64,000 nucleotides of DNA, from NCBI GenBank assembly GCA_021904315.1, contig CM038918.1, positions 8,757,349 through 8,821,348 on the forward strand, given 5' to 3'. This document shows, piece after piece, positions 18,736 through 32,900 of the stretch; positions within the stretch are counted from its first letter, which is position 1; each line of letters starts with the position of its first letter. The position numbers and the translations under genes were made by a program. A model generated the notes under the pieces. That model saw only the letters and a list, made by a program, of their open reading frames with translations. It was not told where the DNA came from and did not search any database. Source of the DNA: Sphagnum magellanicum. Lineage: Eukaryota > Streptophyta > Sphagnopsida > Sphagnales > Sphagnaceae.

Positions 18736-21700
18736 TTTTGTGTTTTCCAATTTTTTTGGTGATATCGAGAATTTGGCGATTTTTTCCCCCAAAAATAGCA
18801 AAATTAGCTGTATTTATAACGCTGGAATAACTCACTATCCAAAATTTTCCCAATTTTTTCATCAAAATAATAATAATAATAATAATAATAATGTGTGGAG
18901 AAAAAAATTTGGAAACTTGGTACCCAAGCAAGGTTTTTTTTTTTTTTTTTTTTTTTTTTCCAGTTTTGTGATATTGAAAATTTGGAGAATTATTTCCAAA
19001 AAACTTAGCAACACACGTGTAGGGTTCCAAATTGAACAAAATTTGATCCCTTTACCTTTTCCTCAATTGTTTTTGAAAAAATGACAATATTAGTTGACAC
19101 CCATTGCCCAATTAAGGTTTTATTGAATTTATTGATATAAAAAATCTGAAAAAATATTTTCACAAAGACTTAATAAAATTAGTTGAATATGTAACACTAA
19201 AAGGGAAAAAAGAAAAATCCAAATTTTCCCATTTTTTTATTTTTAAAATAACAAAAAATGTTGAAAAAAATCATTATACCCAAGAATGAAAAGGAAGACT
19301 AGGAAAAACTAGGAAAAAGATAGAAAGATCAGGACTATGATTAGTATGGATGGATGAAAATTTGAATTAGACAAATAAAGGACAAAAAGACTCAATGTAT
19401 TATCCAATTTGGACAAACTAAAACTTCAACTTCAATGGATGAAAGACAAAAAGTGTAGGTTGAACATCAATTCAAATGAATGAAAACTTTAATTCAATGA
19501 AAGAAAGATGAAATGATTTAAATTTGTCATCCAATCTAGATGAATGAAAATGTTAGATCAATCCTATGCTTAGTCATTAAAAAAGTGACATGATCTTACA
19601 CCCAAGTGATCTTCCACCTAATCCTTAAGAATGGGAAGATCTTACAACTAGAGATTTTATGCTTACTTATATGTTTAAGATCCGTTGCATTCTTAAACTA
19701 GGCATAAGATCATTCCCATTCTTAAATAATCAAAATCAAAACCCTCCTTATCTTGCACCTCATGATTTACAAATGTTGAGGTTCACCATAATGCTCACCT
19801 CATGCTTTACAATAGTGTAAAGCTAGTCGGTGGGGTATGAGGATATTCTTTAAAATGCAAGGATAGATTCAACTATTGTCTCATCTTAGACCCTTTATTT
19901 TGGATGTATGCCTTTAGACAATGGTTTTATCCTACACATTGTGTTACAATATATTTAGGTTTGTATGTGCGAATTTTGCAAGTTTTCATTTAGTCTTAAA
20001 TGACACAACAAGAATCCATACCAAATTCTTATCATTTTTTACTTACCTACATCATTTTGAAACTTATTTTTCCTTACATCATGACCTACATGCAAACCTT
20101 TTGGTGAACCAATCACATCAAAATGAGGAAGGTTGACTCATCAAAATATAAGAACAATGAAAAGAAAGTCATTGTAAACTAAAATTCAAAATCAACTTTG
20201 GAGATTCAAATGAAGAAGCCAAGCCCCATTAGTCCAATTGGGAACATGACAAAATCCTTGTTCTTAGTAGAACCAAGAAAAATGAACATGTTAAGAATTT
20301 GGAGAATTTGAATGCTCAAGACCAATTCAAGACAACATTGACCCCATGGAAGTGAATATTAACACTTGTTATGAATGTTTGTTGCTCAATGTACACTTGA
20401 AGAACAATCTTACTTACAATGAAAGAATTGAACAAAACCAGGAAAGGGAGAAAAAAACAAAGAAATAGAATATCATGTGTGGAACCAAATGTTGAGTGTT
20501 GATATGCAATGCAAAAGACAAACATACACAATTAAAGAACATCAATGTTGAAAATGAAAAGGAGAGGACCCACGTGAAGATAAACTAGGAAAGCAAAAAA
20601 AAAAGAACTATGTTTGAAATCAAGCACCAAAGATGAATGTTCATGTGTAAATGTTTGTGAAGATAAAAACACCACCACAAATGTGCAAAAGCAAAAGGAG
20701 AGCATAGACATTTGCAAAAGCAAAAAGGTGGCCATGCATATGCATCTTGCAAAAAACGGCAATGCATACCTAGTTTCCATTCCATGTATGAATGGGCATG
20801 TAAAATTTTACATATTTTGGTATCCTCTTTTCATTCATTACATTAGTTAACTTGAATAAGATTTTTACAATATGTTCTTGAAAGTTGGAACCCTTTTAGA
20901 ATTATAATAACGATTCAAATGTGTCATTAAAGTTATTCGAATTAGCAATTTCAATTGTACAACCAATTGTCTCTCTCCACAACTCAATGTGTCACACTTG
21001 TATAAATATTATACACAATTCAAGTTTACCCAACATTTTACCCATGTGTACCTACAAGAGAAATACAAGGTAAATAATAAAATACTTACCCTTACCTTAA
21101 ACCCTATAAACAAGGTAAATGTCAATCGCTTACTTTTATTGATCATTTTGCAACGTCAAATATATATCCTTGCTTTCACTTGACTTGTAAAAGAAATTAA
21201 GCTTACATCAATGGTGAATAGAACATCTAATATAAATGTTGTGTATCAATGTATACATTGATCAAATGTCATCATATTTAGTCTAGTCAAGCCGAGTTTA
21301 ACCTCAATTATTTGGCCCATTTTTAAATGCTTTTCCATCCACTCATCCCATTGCATGGGTTTTATATGAATAAAAAATAGATGAGTTCATCCACTATTAT
21401 CCGCCAATAATCACCTTTGGTTGTGGATCAGGCTTTGGTTATGGTTCCAATGGCATGAAACTCATTCTCAAGAAGTGAAACAAATGAGTTGAAATCATTC
21501 TCGAGAGCTGATTTAAGAGGACCTTGCAGCAGCACACTATGGGTACGTAACATTGTTGTAGTGAGGAGAAATGAGAAACTACATATTGGCACCTAAAAAC
21601 TATACATTGAAGTATGTAAAGAAAAAGGGAGGGCTGGTATGAAGAGTTTCATCAATGCAATGCAACATTTAGAAAAGAAACACAAAGAAACTTAAGACAC

Positions 21701-23242
21701 ATGACCAATACTTCATATTGCAAATGTGTGGAATTCATGGACATACAATTGACATACACAAAAGTATAGTACTAACACAAAATGCAAATGAAAAGAAGAC
21801 TCCTCACAATCACATAGCACTTTGAATCAAAGAACTGAAAGAAAATTTGGCAGCTTGTGCACTCTATAGCCAAGAACAACAAAAGCCAGGAACAAAAACA
21901 GAGCCCCAAGAGTGATCAAGGTGGTTCTTAAAGTTCATAACTCATACTCACAGTATTCAAGAAAAATCCAAGACCTGGATTTGATATATAATACCTTTCA
22001 TAAGAATAGAGAAATCTCCATTCTCATGATGAAGAAAAAACAGCAAGGTTAACACTTCCTCAGGCAGCAGCCATAGAAAGAGCCACACTAGAAAAGACAG
22101 AACAAACAAACAAAACAGAAAACACACACCCCTATGAACTAAAGTGCAAGTCTCACACCTGTTCAGGGACCATCAACAGAAGTATGTATGAGAGTGACTT
22201 AACTACCACAACTTTGCCACGGAGTTCATCAGCTCCCTACAGTGGCTTAAGGCCAGTGACAAGCACCAACTTGTGAACTGAGTTTCTCTTGCAATTCCGG
22301 AAGCAACGGGAAGACTAGCCATACAGTAGGCTAGCAACAGACCAAAACAAGGACAAGAAAAAAAAAAAGACCAACAGAAAGGGAAAAGAAAAACTAAATG
22401 AGAGGACAACAGGGAAAAACTACAAATAAGTGGGCTAGTTTTGATATATAACCACAGTTCTCAAAAAAAACTGAAGAAATCTACCACACAAGTACCTTTA
22501 TAACCACCCAACCTTTATGGCTTCTTTGAGGTTTTCAAAAAGACTGGAACTGACAGTTCTTTCATTCTGATTTTATTCAAAAACCCAAACCTGTCAGTTT
22601 TCTGATGCTAAACTATTTTAAAAATCTGAACTGGCAGTTATTGACAAAATCAAATACCCACCCATCACAGGTAATAAACTAGAGACAATCTCCTCTGGTA
22701 AAGATATTTTTGTGAAACCAAAGTCGACCAGTACCCAAGTCATGTAGAGGCGAGAGCCTCAATTTAATTGTTCAGAAACCTTTGCATGTGTGCAAGTATG
22801 TAAGCTCAAACCCAGTTACTGCTACAGATTCTCATCCACACTAGATTGGGTTTTAACTCAGTCTCAGTGACAAGATTTGTGTCCTCTGCTTGCTGCGTAC
22901 AGATTCCTTATACTTACATACCAAAGGATGGGAGGTTCAATCTGTGTCCTTATCTCTGTGGCAAGCAACCCCACTAAACTTATAAAACAACCTTTGATTT
23001 GTTGTTTCTCTTAACTTGCAACTGACTAGTTCTGCACATTGACAACATGCCACCAATAAAACCAACAGAGAGGAAGAAGATTCTTTTGTAACCAACATGT
23101 ACATGCACATCAATACAAATGCAATGTATGTTCTTTTCATGAGGTCAAAATTGATACCCACAACAAAGGTGGAACATTTCTGTGGCAATAGAACCAAGGG
23201 ATTGCTTTTCAATGGAGGAAGAGAATCTGCCACGTTGACACT
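18736..23242. other. AT-rich spacer between the NDR and PWP2 genes, no gene recognised
   Basis: It contains two to three loosely related copies of an AT-rich unit (about 18737-18800, 18950-19030, 19100-19250), an (AAT)n microsatellite (about 18868-18892) and a long T run (about 18935-18960). The rest is featureless; the part near 22900-23242 should include the PWP2 3' untranslated region. Open frames such as 20532-20780 are composition artefacts as far as I can tell. Confidence 0.5.
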
Positions 23243-26200
23243 TCACAACTTCATCGCAACAACACCATTCACCTTGTTGGAGGAAAAACCAGAGCACAGA
23301 AACTGGAGCATGTACTGATTGGATGAACACATGCCAGCCAGCTCCTCATGACGTTGAACAAGGCGTTTAAGAAGCGATCGCAATCGTGGTAATAGCTCCC
23401 TCTGTTGTGCCTCCAGCATTTTCCCATGCCAAACACACAACTCCTGTACCCATGATAACTTTTTAACTGAACTGAAACAAGAGTTCCACAAAAAGAAGGC
23501 CCTTTTTCAAGAAGCAAAAGGGTTCCTGGCCTCTTCTCCAAAGGGTAAGTTGTCCCATCCTATTCCAGAATGCTACCCCAAGAATTTCTCAACTCAAATT
23601 GCTAGAAAGCATGCATCTCTTTTGCCATGCTATGCTACTCAAGCTGGCAGGTTCAAAGTGCCTGGTCAATTAATATGCCATGTGTTTCTACATGCTTCAA
23701 CAGTCAATACTGCAATGTCTAAACCCAACAGGTGACAATGGTGCAGAAAATACAATACACAACCCTAGCATTTCAGAAACATTATATGCAGAGGAAGCAA
23801 GTAGAGAACAAACCTCACACCACTGCAGAAGAAATTCCAGATGAGGAGATTTGTCCAGGAATTCTGCAAGTATGGTGCACAGAGTGCCTAAATGGGAGGG
23901 AGGTATTGCACGGGTGATGTCTGAAATCTCCCAAGGCGGCACTGCCTCCACACACTTTCTAATAAGACTGAACTCATTGAGTCGTAGAGCCAGTATTAGT
24001 GCACGAGCATGTTGATTCTCTTGCAAGGCCTCATCTACTGCCTGCACTTTCACCATAATCACATTAGAGTCACTCCATCCCACTTTTCATCATGCACCTC
24101 CTTGTACAGCACATGCTCCAAAACCTATCAGGGACACTAAATCAACAGGCACACCTGTCTGCAAGTTCTTCAGCAAAACTATATCCATGAAGAATGGTGT
24201 TCAACCATTGCTGCAGGATCTGCTAACATTCCCTGCAGCTCTAGTACAACGACTCTGATATACTGCTTGGCAACCCTGAGCTTCACTTGCCTTGACCTAC
24301 TTAAAAATAACCATCACATGCAAATCAGCCCTACTAAGAACAGTGATATATCATCAGAAAATTAAACTTGCTGCTGCATTACGCAGTCTGTGGAAATGTA
24401 AGAATGAGGATATCACCTCTGGTGTGACATCAATATCAAAATCAGCAGGATCAAACACAAGATTGTCATCCATGGAATACAGAAGTAAACCCTCGGTTGT
24501 TGCAGCAGCAAATGATCTCCCTGTGGGACAAAGTTGAAGACTCTTGGTACGCACAACTGGACGTGCCTTGTTGCTGCCAGTTCCTGGCAACCCAAACCCC
24601 AACCTCTTTTGGGACTGGCGATCTGTTCCATCTTCCTCATCGCTGTCATCATCATCAATCAAGTCAAGTGGTCCTGCACTTGTCATGTTTTTGGAGTTCA
24701 GAAAATCAAGTACCCCATCCAAAGAACGGTTGTGCGTTATTTGGATCCTTCTGAGCAGCACCTGTAAAACATGACAGGTAGCTCTTGAACTGTTTGTATC
24801 TCCTAACTCAAAAAGTGCACAACATGAGACTTTCTATCTTTCCGTCCTTCTACCCAAAAAAATAAAGACATGGTGCTTCTCAATACTTATGATTGAAGTC
24901 CACATGTGTAGAAACCATGAGATGACCTGATGATAAGGTTGAAGAAGTCTCAAATCAAATGTTAAGAGACCATCAGATCAAACTTGCAGGAGGAAAAAAG
25001 AACCCCTAACTGGAAAACAGGATAATAGATTAAAACATGAAAAGCAGGGTGAACCATAGCAAGTCTCTAGTAGGTTCAGTGACTATCAACATCAACATGT
25101 TTGGCAGTGAGTAGTTACCACAACATTCCCACTGACCTCATCAGCTCCTGCATTACATACTGGTTTCTGTTACAAGTCTGGCAGTAGCAAGAAGACTCAG
25201 CCATGATGCTGGCTAGTTCAGTGAACAAAGACACTAAGACACTATAAAAGCACCCAGGAAGAAAGAAGCAAAACAGGAAAGAGGAAAAGGAGAGCAATCA
25301 CACTGAAATTTACACAGGAAACTCAGCCACAATGCTGGCTAACTCAACAAAAACTAACCCCATGAAGAAAGAGGAACACAAAAGCAAAGACAAAGGGAAA
25401 AGGGTAAGAAATGGAAAACCCCAAAAAAGGAAGTGGATAAAGAGGAGTGCAAAAAGGGAAAGAGACAAAGTAATAACCTGGTCCACCACATCATACATGC
25501 AGATAAATTTGCTGCTTCCTCCTGCAATGAGAAATGAGCCATCAGCAGAGTAGCTAAGGCAGGTGAAGCATTTCCCTGAGCTTGTGTTAGCAGCAGTCCT
25601 GCGGTCACCCATGCGCCTTCCACCTGCAATGTCACGGCGGCCCTCAATGGTGCCCATAAGCATTGCATCAATGGGGTTCCACAAGTGGATTTGACCATCA
25701 AGTGTGCTGCAGGCAAGTTGCTTGCCATCAGGATGGTATGCCAATGTCAGCACATCATGAGTGTGTGTGAGTGTTTCAACATTGCCCTTGCCTTCAAACA
25801 CATCCCAAAGTCGAACTGTTTTGTCCCATGATGATGATGCAAGAATTTCCTGCAAAACAGATACACAGCAAGAAGCATGAGACCCTTCCCTGTATTCTTT
25901 ATGGAAAACTGTATCCTGTAAACAATTTTATATTAATGCCAACTTACATGGACAGGAGAAAAGGACAAGCCATGGACTGGTCCCTCGTGGCCACTCAGCA
26001 TGTCCAGCAATCGTCCTGTTTTCACAGACCAGACAAAAATCTGCAGACAAGTTTTCAGTCAAGCTATCAAACTCCACTTCAAAATATAGTACACCAAAAC
26101 TCATAGCAATACAGTTAGAGGCCTGAACCTCCTTCAAGTTTCCTTTTCATACCTGAAGAAGGAAGACAGCAATATCATGTCCACTCTTCCTAATTCAGGA

Positions 26201-28410
26201 ACATTCCTACCCCCAGCTTGATCCTGGCTATCTCACAACTTCCACCTTGCAAGAATTCCAGGCAAAGAGACTAAGAAGATACTGCGGTGACAAAAATGTC
26301 AAACGATCGCTACCCCCAGTAAGTTCCCAAAAGTCTGTTACTGTACCTGAAAAGAATCGAGAGTGCCTGCACATATAACTTCACCACTCTGGTCTGCAGC
26401 CAATGATACAAACTGGACTGGAGTAGGAGTTGTGAAAGTCCTGAAGTTACGGTATCGCACCAAGTCATAAGCACGTACAGTTCCATCCAACGATGCACTT
26501 ACTACTACATGATTTGTTGGCAGAAAAAGAACTGCTGTAATTGCACTGGTATGCTCTGCAAAAGTCACATAACAAGAGCCTGAAGCCGCACTCCAAAGCT
26601 GTGCCATCCAGTAAAAAATAGTTCAAAACCACCAGCCTCTGGCAAAACAATTCAATTTCATTTCCTCTTTTGAGGACCTGGTATCCCTAAACTAATTACA
26701 CTTGGTGATATGCAACGGCATGGAACTGTAGCAAAATCTTAGATTCTTGACAGAACCCTAAACCCTACACAACAAGGACAGATGTTTGTGCTAAATTTTC
26801 GAGTTAAGAAACATAACCTTTTCTCTGCAGCAATTTACTCATGCATCAACAATTGTTGGAAGTTTCGAAAGTGAATCAATTCCATTGCAAACCCTAAACC
26901 CTAGATCCTGTTGTAAAATTGCCAAGCTAGTGCTCTCATTGTGTGAGAATAATGCTGAAATCTCAACATATCACTTCAGCACCAAGTGTTGCACTAGGAT
27001 AACACCAATTGTGCCATTAGCTCCAAAGCACTAACCTCACTACTTCCCTGTTTGTGAGGCAAATCTCAGGCCCTCATTCAACCAAGTACGGCACAATAGA
27101 TGATTGGAAAGGCAAAAGACCTAATTTTTGCTAATAAGGACATTTCATAAGCCAGCACACAGACAATATTTATGGAGATTCTAGACCTTAAGCTTGTTGT
27201 CATCTGCACCGCTGGCAAGGTACTGAGAATCTGGAGAGAATGCCACACAATTGACATCGAAAAAGTGGCCCTGCTGCTTCAAGATTTGTGTCTCAGTTCG
27301 CCACTCCCAAACAAGAAGCTGCCCTAAGTTTGCACACCCAAATGCAAGCAGATTGCCAGTGCTGTTGAAAACAGATGTTGTGATCCTTTCAGTTGAAATG
27401 GAGAGCATGTGGATGCATGTGAAATCTGGCAGCTGATACAAACCAAAAACGCCGGATGAGAATCCTGCCACCAATAAACCCAGGCCCATGTGGTAATCAC
27501 AAGATGCCAATTTAGCACTTTGCATGAAGAAATTCTTCTTTGATTGCCTCCAGTGCCCAGTTATAAGGTTTGTTTCTGTTTTCTGCCGCCTCCCTGCTCC
27601 CATATCCTCCTCCTGCTGCATTTGCCGCCCGTCCTTGTGCTGTTTCTGACCGTCCAAATCCATGTCATCCTTCTCAGTCTGCATTCTCCGCTTCCTTCCA
27701 GCTCTTGCATGATCCTTATTCTCATCTGCTTGCAGCAAATCCGCATTCGGAAAATACCTCCAATCGAAGAGAGCACCATCTCTTGAAAGGGTATACAACC
27801 CCACGTCATGAGCTGACACAAGAGGTTTAGCAAAAAACACACCTACCAGCACATCTCGATGCCCAGAAAGCGTCACTGCATGCTGGTCAGGTGCTCTATA
27901 GACAGAAAACAGCTTGGTGGACAAGTCTTTCGAGCCAGCGACAATCCATCTACTGTCAGAGCTCCAACCAAGGCATGTGATGGAATCATGACAACCAGCA
28001 AGAGTACTAATCAACTGAAAAGGAGCAAACTCTTTCCGAAATCCAGGAGTCCGCCAAATCTGCAAGAGTTTTCCTACACCCGCAGCGAATAAGGTACCAT
28101 CAGGGCTGAACTTCAAAGCTGTGACAGGTCCCTTAAACGAGAAATGGTGAAGCACCACATGAGTATGAAGGTTGACGAGCAAGGACCGTCCGGTTTCGTC
28201 TATGGACAAAAGCAGAGAGCCACTGGGAGATACGGCTATCCTGCTAATGTTCCTCCCATTCTCGAATGGCAGAGTTATGGACTCCGACTTCTGCAGGTCT
28301 GTTACAGAGATCCTATTCCCCACCAGCGACAGCAACACTGCATCTTTCTTGAATTCCACATTGCCACCCCTGTAGGGAGCTCCCAACAGATTACTGAATT
28401 TGAAATTCAT
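23243..28410 (-). CDS. PWP2: PWP2 (UTP1), periodic tryptophan WD40 protein of the SSU processome, 7 exons
   Basis: PWP2 is a subunit of the U3 snoRNP (UTP-B) complex that processes pre-18S rRNA in the nucleolus. Exons (minus strand): 28410-27187, 26598-26347, 26040-25948, 25849-25478, 24761-24417, 24041-23814, 23443-23243. All joins are phase 0 with GT/AG ends, giving about 904 residues, close to the usual length. Exon 1 starts MNFKFSNLLGAPYRGGN and carries the first WD repeats plus a charged Lys/Asp/Gln-rich insert (about residues 230-275). Exons 2-4 carry further repeats, for example VSASLDGTVRAYDLVRYRNF, LSGHEGPVHGLSFSPVH and SSSWDKTVRLWDVFEGKGN. Exons 5-7 carry the family's C-terminal region: RSLDGVLDFLNSKNM, GPLDLIDDDDSDEE, FAAATTEGLLLYSMDD, HLEFLLQWCE and CSSNQYMLQFLCS. 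No break was seen and the gene looks functional. Intron 1 (about 590 bases) contains extra AAACCCTA motifs. Confidence 0.95.
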
Positions 28411-28448
28411 GTCTTCCTTCTCCTCATGTGCACGAATTCCAAGCTCCT

Positions 28449-28557
28449 GTCTCCTCCTCCTCCTCCTCCTCCTCCTCCTCCTCCTCCTTCTCTTATTCGT
28501 TTCCGATTCTCAAACCATTTCTCTGTTGCCACCATCAAAACTCGCGCGCGCGCGCGC
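28449..28557. repeat. CTC microsatellite and (CG)n tract in the PWP2 leader
   Basis: A (CTC)n run (about 28455-28488) and an alternating CG run (about 28543-28557) lie 40-150 bases upstream of the PWP2 start codon, probably in its 5' leader. Read on the PWP2 strand they are GGA-rich. They create spurious glycine- or proline-rich open frames on both strands. Confidence 0.7.
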
Positions 28558-28698
28558 ACACAACAAAATACAAAGACACACAAAGGAGGAACAAACTTGT
28601 GACGTAACAAGACTTGCACACAAGTTACAACGTAGATGCTGTTCCTGCTGCAACACGACCGCTGCAGCAGCAGGAGCACGAGAATCGGGGTTCAGGAA

Positions 28699-28720
28699 TT
28701 AGGGTTAGGGTTAGGGTTTT
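28699..28720 (-). promoter_or_regulatory. Telo-box cluster in the PWP2 promoter
   Basis: Three overlapping CCCTAA units on the PWP2 strand lie about 290 bases before the start codon. Telo-boxes are typical of plant genes for ribosome components and ribosome biogenesis, which suits PWP2. The regulatory role is inferred from the motif and its position. Confidence 0.6.
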
Positions 28721-29947
28721 CCTCTCTTTAGGGACAGTGAACTCACAAACGAACGAACGAAAGAACGCCTCGGTCGATGAAACATCTGACTATGGATGAA
28801 CTCTATTGCATTTTTTAATTGTAGGCTATGGCCCTAGGGTAGGGCCGACCCCAAAATAAGTGGCCTAGGAGGAGGTGGTAGCCAAGGGGACAGCCTCACA
28901 TTTGGGGAAGTTCTAGGACTGGTGAGGAGGAAGTACCTATTCATACCTAATATAGTGCCCTCCAAATCCACTAAAATTTTCTTCAAGTGCTTTTTTTGGG
29001 TTTTTAATGTAAATTCAACTAATTTTGCTGATTTTTTTGAAAATTTTTGCCAACTTTTTTTAATCTCACAAAATGGGGGGAAAAACCTTGCTCACCACAT
29101 TGCATGATTGCAAGTGTTGAAAGTTGTCCCTTGATTTTGGAAATGTAGTGCAATTGTTTCATACAACATTTTTGAAAACATGTTTGTCAACATTTTGTAG
29201 TGTTTGGACTCAATGGACAAGATGATGTGCATGTTTGTCATTTTGGAATTGTCAAACCCATGAACAAAAGTTATTCCATTTAAAGTGATTTTTTTGTCTA
29301 TGGACAAAAATATCAATCAAAAATTGATATTTCAAAGTTGTATATTTTAGAGCTTTGAAAAAGTTTGGTTTTTAATTTCTTTGTATTTCTTCATATGTTA
29401 TGGCATTTCTCACAACATGATGAAAAGGCAAAGAAAATAGGAAAACAAAAAGGAATAAAGGAGAGGGAACAAGGGAACAACATGATTGAACACAACATTA
29501 CATGATCAAGTTGCAAATCAATCATAGTTTGAAATCGCAAGTAGGAATTAAGCAATGGTTGTATGGAGATGGAACAACAACAGGGACCAATAATGTTGAA
29601 CTCCATATCAATGAACAAGCAATATGGTAGTCTTGAAGAAAATCAAAGTTCAAAAGCTATTGATTCAAATTGAACAGTTACACCCAAAGCTTATGAATAA
29701 TCAAAAATTTCTTATTGTCAAAAAAGAAAATTTATGAGTTTGTAGAACCCATCAATTTCAAATTGTGTTATTGCAACACTCAACATGTACAATAGGTTAA
29801 TGTTTAATATGTAAATGAAACAACATCATAACTTATACAACCTTTGAACACTTTTGTTCAAAGCAATGAAACTTAAATTCAAAAGCTACTAGATTCATTG
29901 AGTTGATAAATCATAGTTTTGCCTTTGATCCTATTGAGACCTCCAAC
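28721..29947. other. Spacer between PWP2 and the chromovirus fossil, no gene recognised
   Basis: Moderately AT-rich. A T-rich block at about 28970-29080 loosely resembles AT-rich units near 18740-19250, possibly a diverged dispersed repeat. Open frames on both strands (for example 29092-29316) match nothing recognised. Confidence 0.4.
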
Positions 29948-32900
29948 GTTCACGAATGTCAATGCCATGGGGTCATTCATTTGATTATTAATAAATTTGT
30001 GTCTAGTTTTTTGTTTAATTCAAATTCATTATTAATTAACTTCTAATTAAGTTTTAGTTCACCTCCACTTAACTATTTTTAAGTTTTAATTCACTTTTAG
30101 TTAAGTCCTAATTCATTTTTAATTAAATCCTAGTTCATTTCTAATTAATTCATAATTCACTTTTAATTCACTTCTAGTTAACTCTTAATCTATTATTTTT
30201 TTAAAAATAATTTACTTTTAATTGAAGCTAAGTTTATTTTTAGTTGAATTTTAGTTCACTCTCAATCATGTTTTAGTTCACCCATAGTTCGCACATGGGC
30301 ACACATGGGCCACATGTAAATTGGAAGTTTTTTGAGAAACTTCCTTGAGTTAGGCACCCAAGGGATATAAATAAAGGTAGAATTCCCCAATACATTTAAC
30401 ATGTTCAACACCAATTTTGGTACGTTTCTTATCACAACCTTGTTTTTTTTTTTTTTTATAATCAAATCCTATTGATTTCTTGTTTAACATTTGTCATGTT
30501 CTTATTTTTGGTTTTCTTATTTCACAGTCTAGATTTGGGATTAGGCCTACCTTTATTTTCATCTTAGTTTAGGAAATTTCGTAAATTTGGTTAAATTTGG
30601 TTAGTTTTATGCCCGTGACAGTTTGAACAAACTCCCATTAGGTTTATTTTTATTCTCTTATTTTTGTTATCCTTTTGTTTTGAAATCATGTCTACATCCA
30701 TCAAAGAAGTTTTCGCTATCGTTAGGATTCACGAATAGGAAAATCAAGCATTACGTGAATATCTTGTTCATTTATAAACCAACCAAACTTCGACTTAGTT
30801 GGGATGTGTTTCCACAACACAACCCCAACCGAAAGAGCCACAAATCAACCTACCTAACAAGTTTGATGGCACATGTTCAAAGTTTTGAGGTTTTGTCAAC
30901 TAAATGCATATGATCATGTTTGATTTCATCCTCATCGGTATCCAACTGGCCCAGCCCAAATTAGACTCATTGGCACTTTGTTATCAAACACAACCCTTCT
31001 TGGTTCACACATTTGTTGGAACATTAATCACCCTTACTCAATAACTTTGAAGTATTTTTTAAAGAGTTCAGTGCCACTTTTGGTGATTCGGACAAAGAAC
31101 GCACATCTAGCATCAAGATACGATCTATTTGTCACATATCACATTCAATTTCGATATATGCATCGAAGGTTAAATAGTTGGCTTGTGATATTTCATGGGG
31201 TGAAATAATGTTCATAAGTTAGTTCCAATTTGCGTTACAAGGTGATGTGAAGAACTTGCTACTCACTTTACTAAACATGTCAACATTAAATCAGGCGATT
31301 GCACAAGTTATTCGATGTGACAATAGGCTTTTTGAACATCAACAAAATTAAAAAGGCATCATGAACCACCACTGACAACACAAAGGAGTTTTCCACCTAC
31401 AATGCCAGCTCAATCTTCAACAACCTCGCCAAAAGATGACCCCATGCAAATTGATACAATAAGATTCAAGCCCTTCACAGAACATGAAAAACAACGTCGA
31501 CATACAAACAATGTTTGTTTGCATTGTGGAGAACCAAGTCATATTGTTCATGAATGCCCAAAAAACAATGGTCCACATGTAGCAGACGCCATCTCTATTA
31601 CTAATCCACAATTAAAATAGTTGAAAAATGAACATGTCGAATTTTAGTAAAGATCGTGAAGCTAGACCTTAATGCATATGAAGAGTCTTCATTTTTAAAC
31701 ATCACAACACATGGCTTCAAATTGTGAAACCCTTATTAGAAACATGCAAAATTTGAAATAAAAAAAATGACCTAGATGGTATAAAAAGGCCTAGGTGCCC
31801 CAAGACTTTGTTTGTTGGGGCAAAAGCCTTCATTAAGGTTGCTAAGAGAAGAGATGCATTTTTTATTTATGTTTTTCCTTCACCAAATGTTAAACCACGT
31901 TCCCATGAGATTTTTTCCCAATATTAAAAATTCAAATATGTGTTTGAAAAGAAAAATGTGGACATCTTGCCCAACCATTGCATACAACTACACCATTAAC
32001 CTTGAGGAAGGGGCGCAACCTCCATTCACACCCATCTACAATATGTTTCAAAACAAACTTATAGCTCTTCATGAATACATTAACGAAAATTTCAAAAAAG
32101 GGTTCATTCGACATTCCAAGTCTTTAGTTGGTGCCCCAATCTTGTTTATTAAGAAAAAAGATGGTTCCTTCTGAATGTGTGTTAATTACCATGGGCTGAA
32201 TCAACTCACCATCAAGAATTAATACCCTTTACCCTTGGTCTCAAAGTTGTTGGACCAACTAAATCATGCTAAGGTGTACACCAAGATTAATCTATGTGGA
32301 GCATACAACTTGGTGTGCATTCGAAAAGGTGATGAATGGAAGACAGTGTTTAGTACATGTTCTGTCCATTTCGAATATGTTGTGATGCCATTTGGCCTCT
32401 ACCAATGTGATTGTTATTTTTCAACATCTAATGAACAATTTCTTTTATGAATACTTAGATAATTTCGTGATTTGTTACATCAATGACATCTTCATTTTCT
32501 CAAAAAACACGGAAGGGTATGAACGCCATGTACATTTGATTTTGGAGAAGTTTTGGGAGGTTAGGCTTTACACCAAATTGGAAAGTGTGTGGATTCCATC
32601 AATCTAAAATGGAATTTTTGGGTTATGTCATCTATGGACATGGCATTCACAAGGATAAGGTTCAAACAATTATTGATTGGGTTACTCCAACTTTTGTTCA
32701 AGATGTCTAATGTTTTCTTAGATTTGTTAACTTTTATCAACACTTCATTCCCCATTATTTTTCAATAATGGCCCTTTTATTCAGTTGACTAGAAAAGATC
32801 AACCTTTTTTTTGGGGAGTTGAAGTTGATAATGTTTTTCAATTTTTGAAGCTTCTTTCACATTCGCCCCACTTTTGATTCATGCAAACCCTTCCAAACTT

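Noticed and set aside
18293-19039. 248-residue minus-strand open frame upstream of the NDR gene
   Set aside because: It is built from the promoter minisatellite and AT-rich low-complexity sequence. It has no domain, and its periodic wording follows the DNA repeat.
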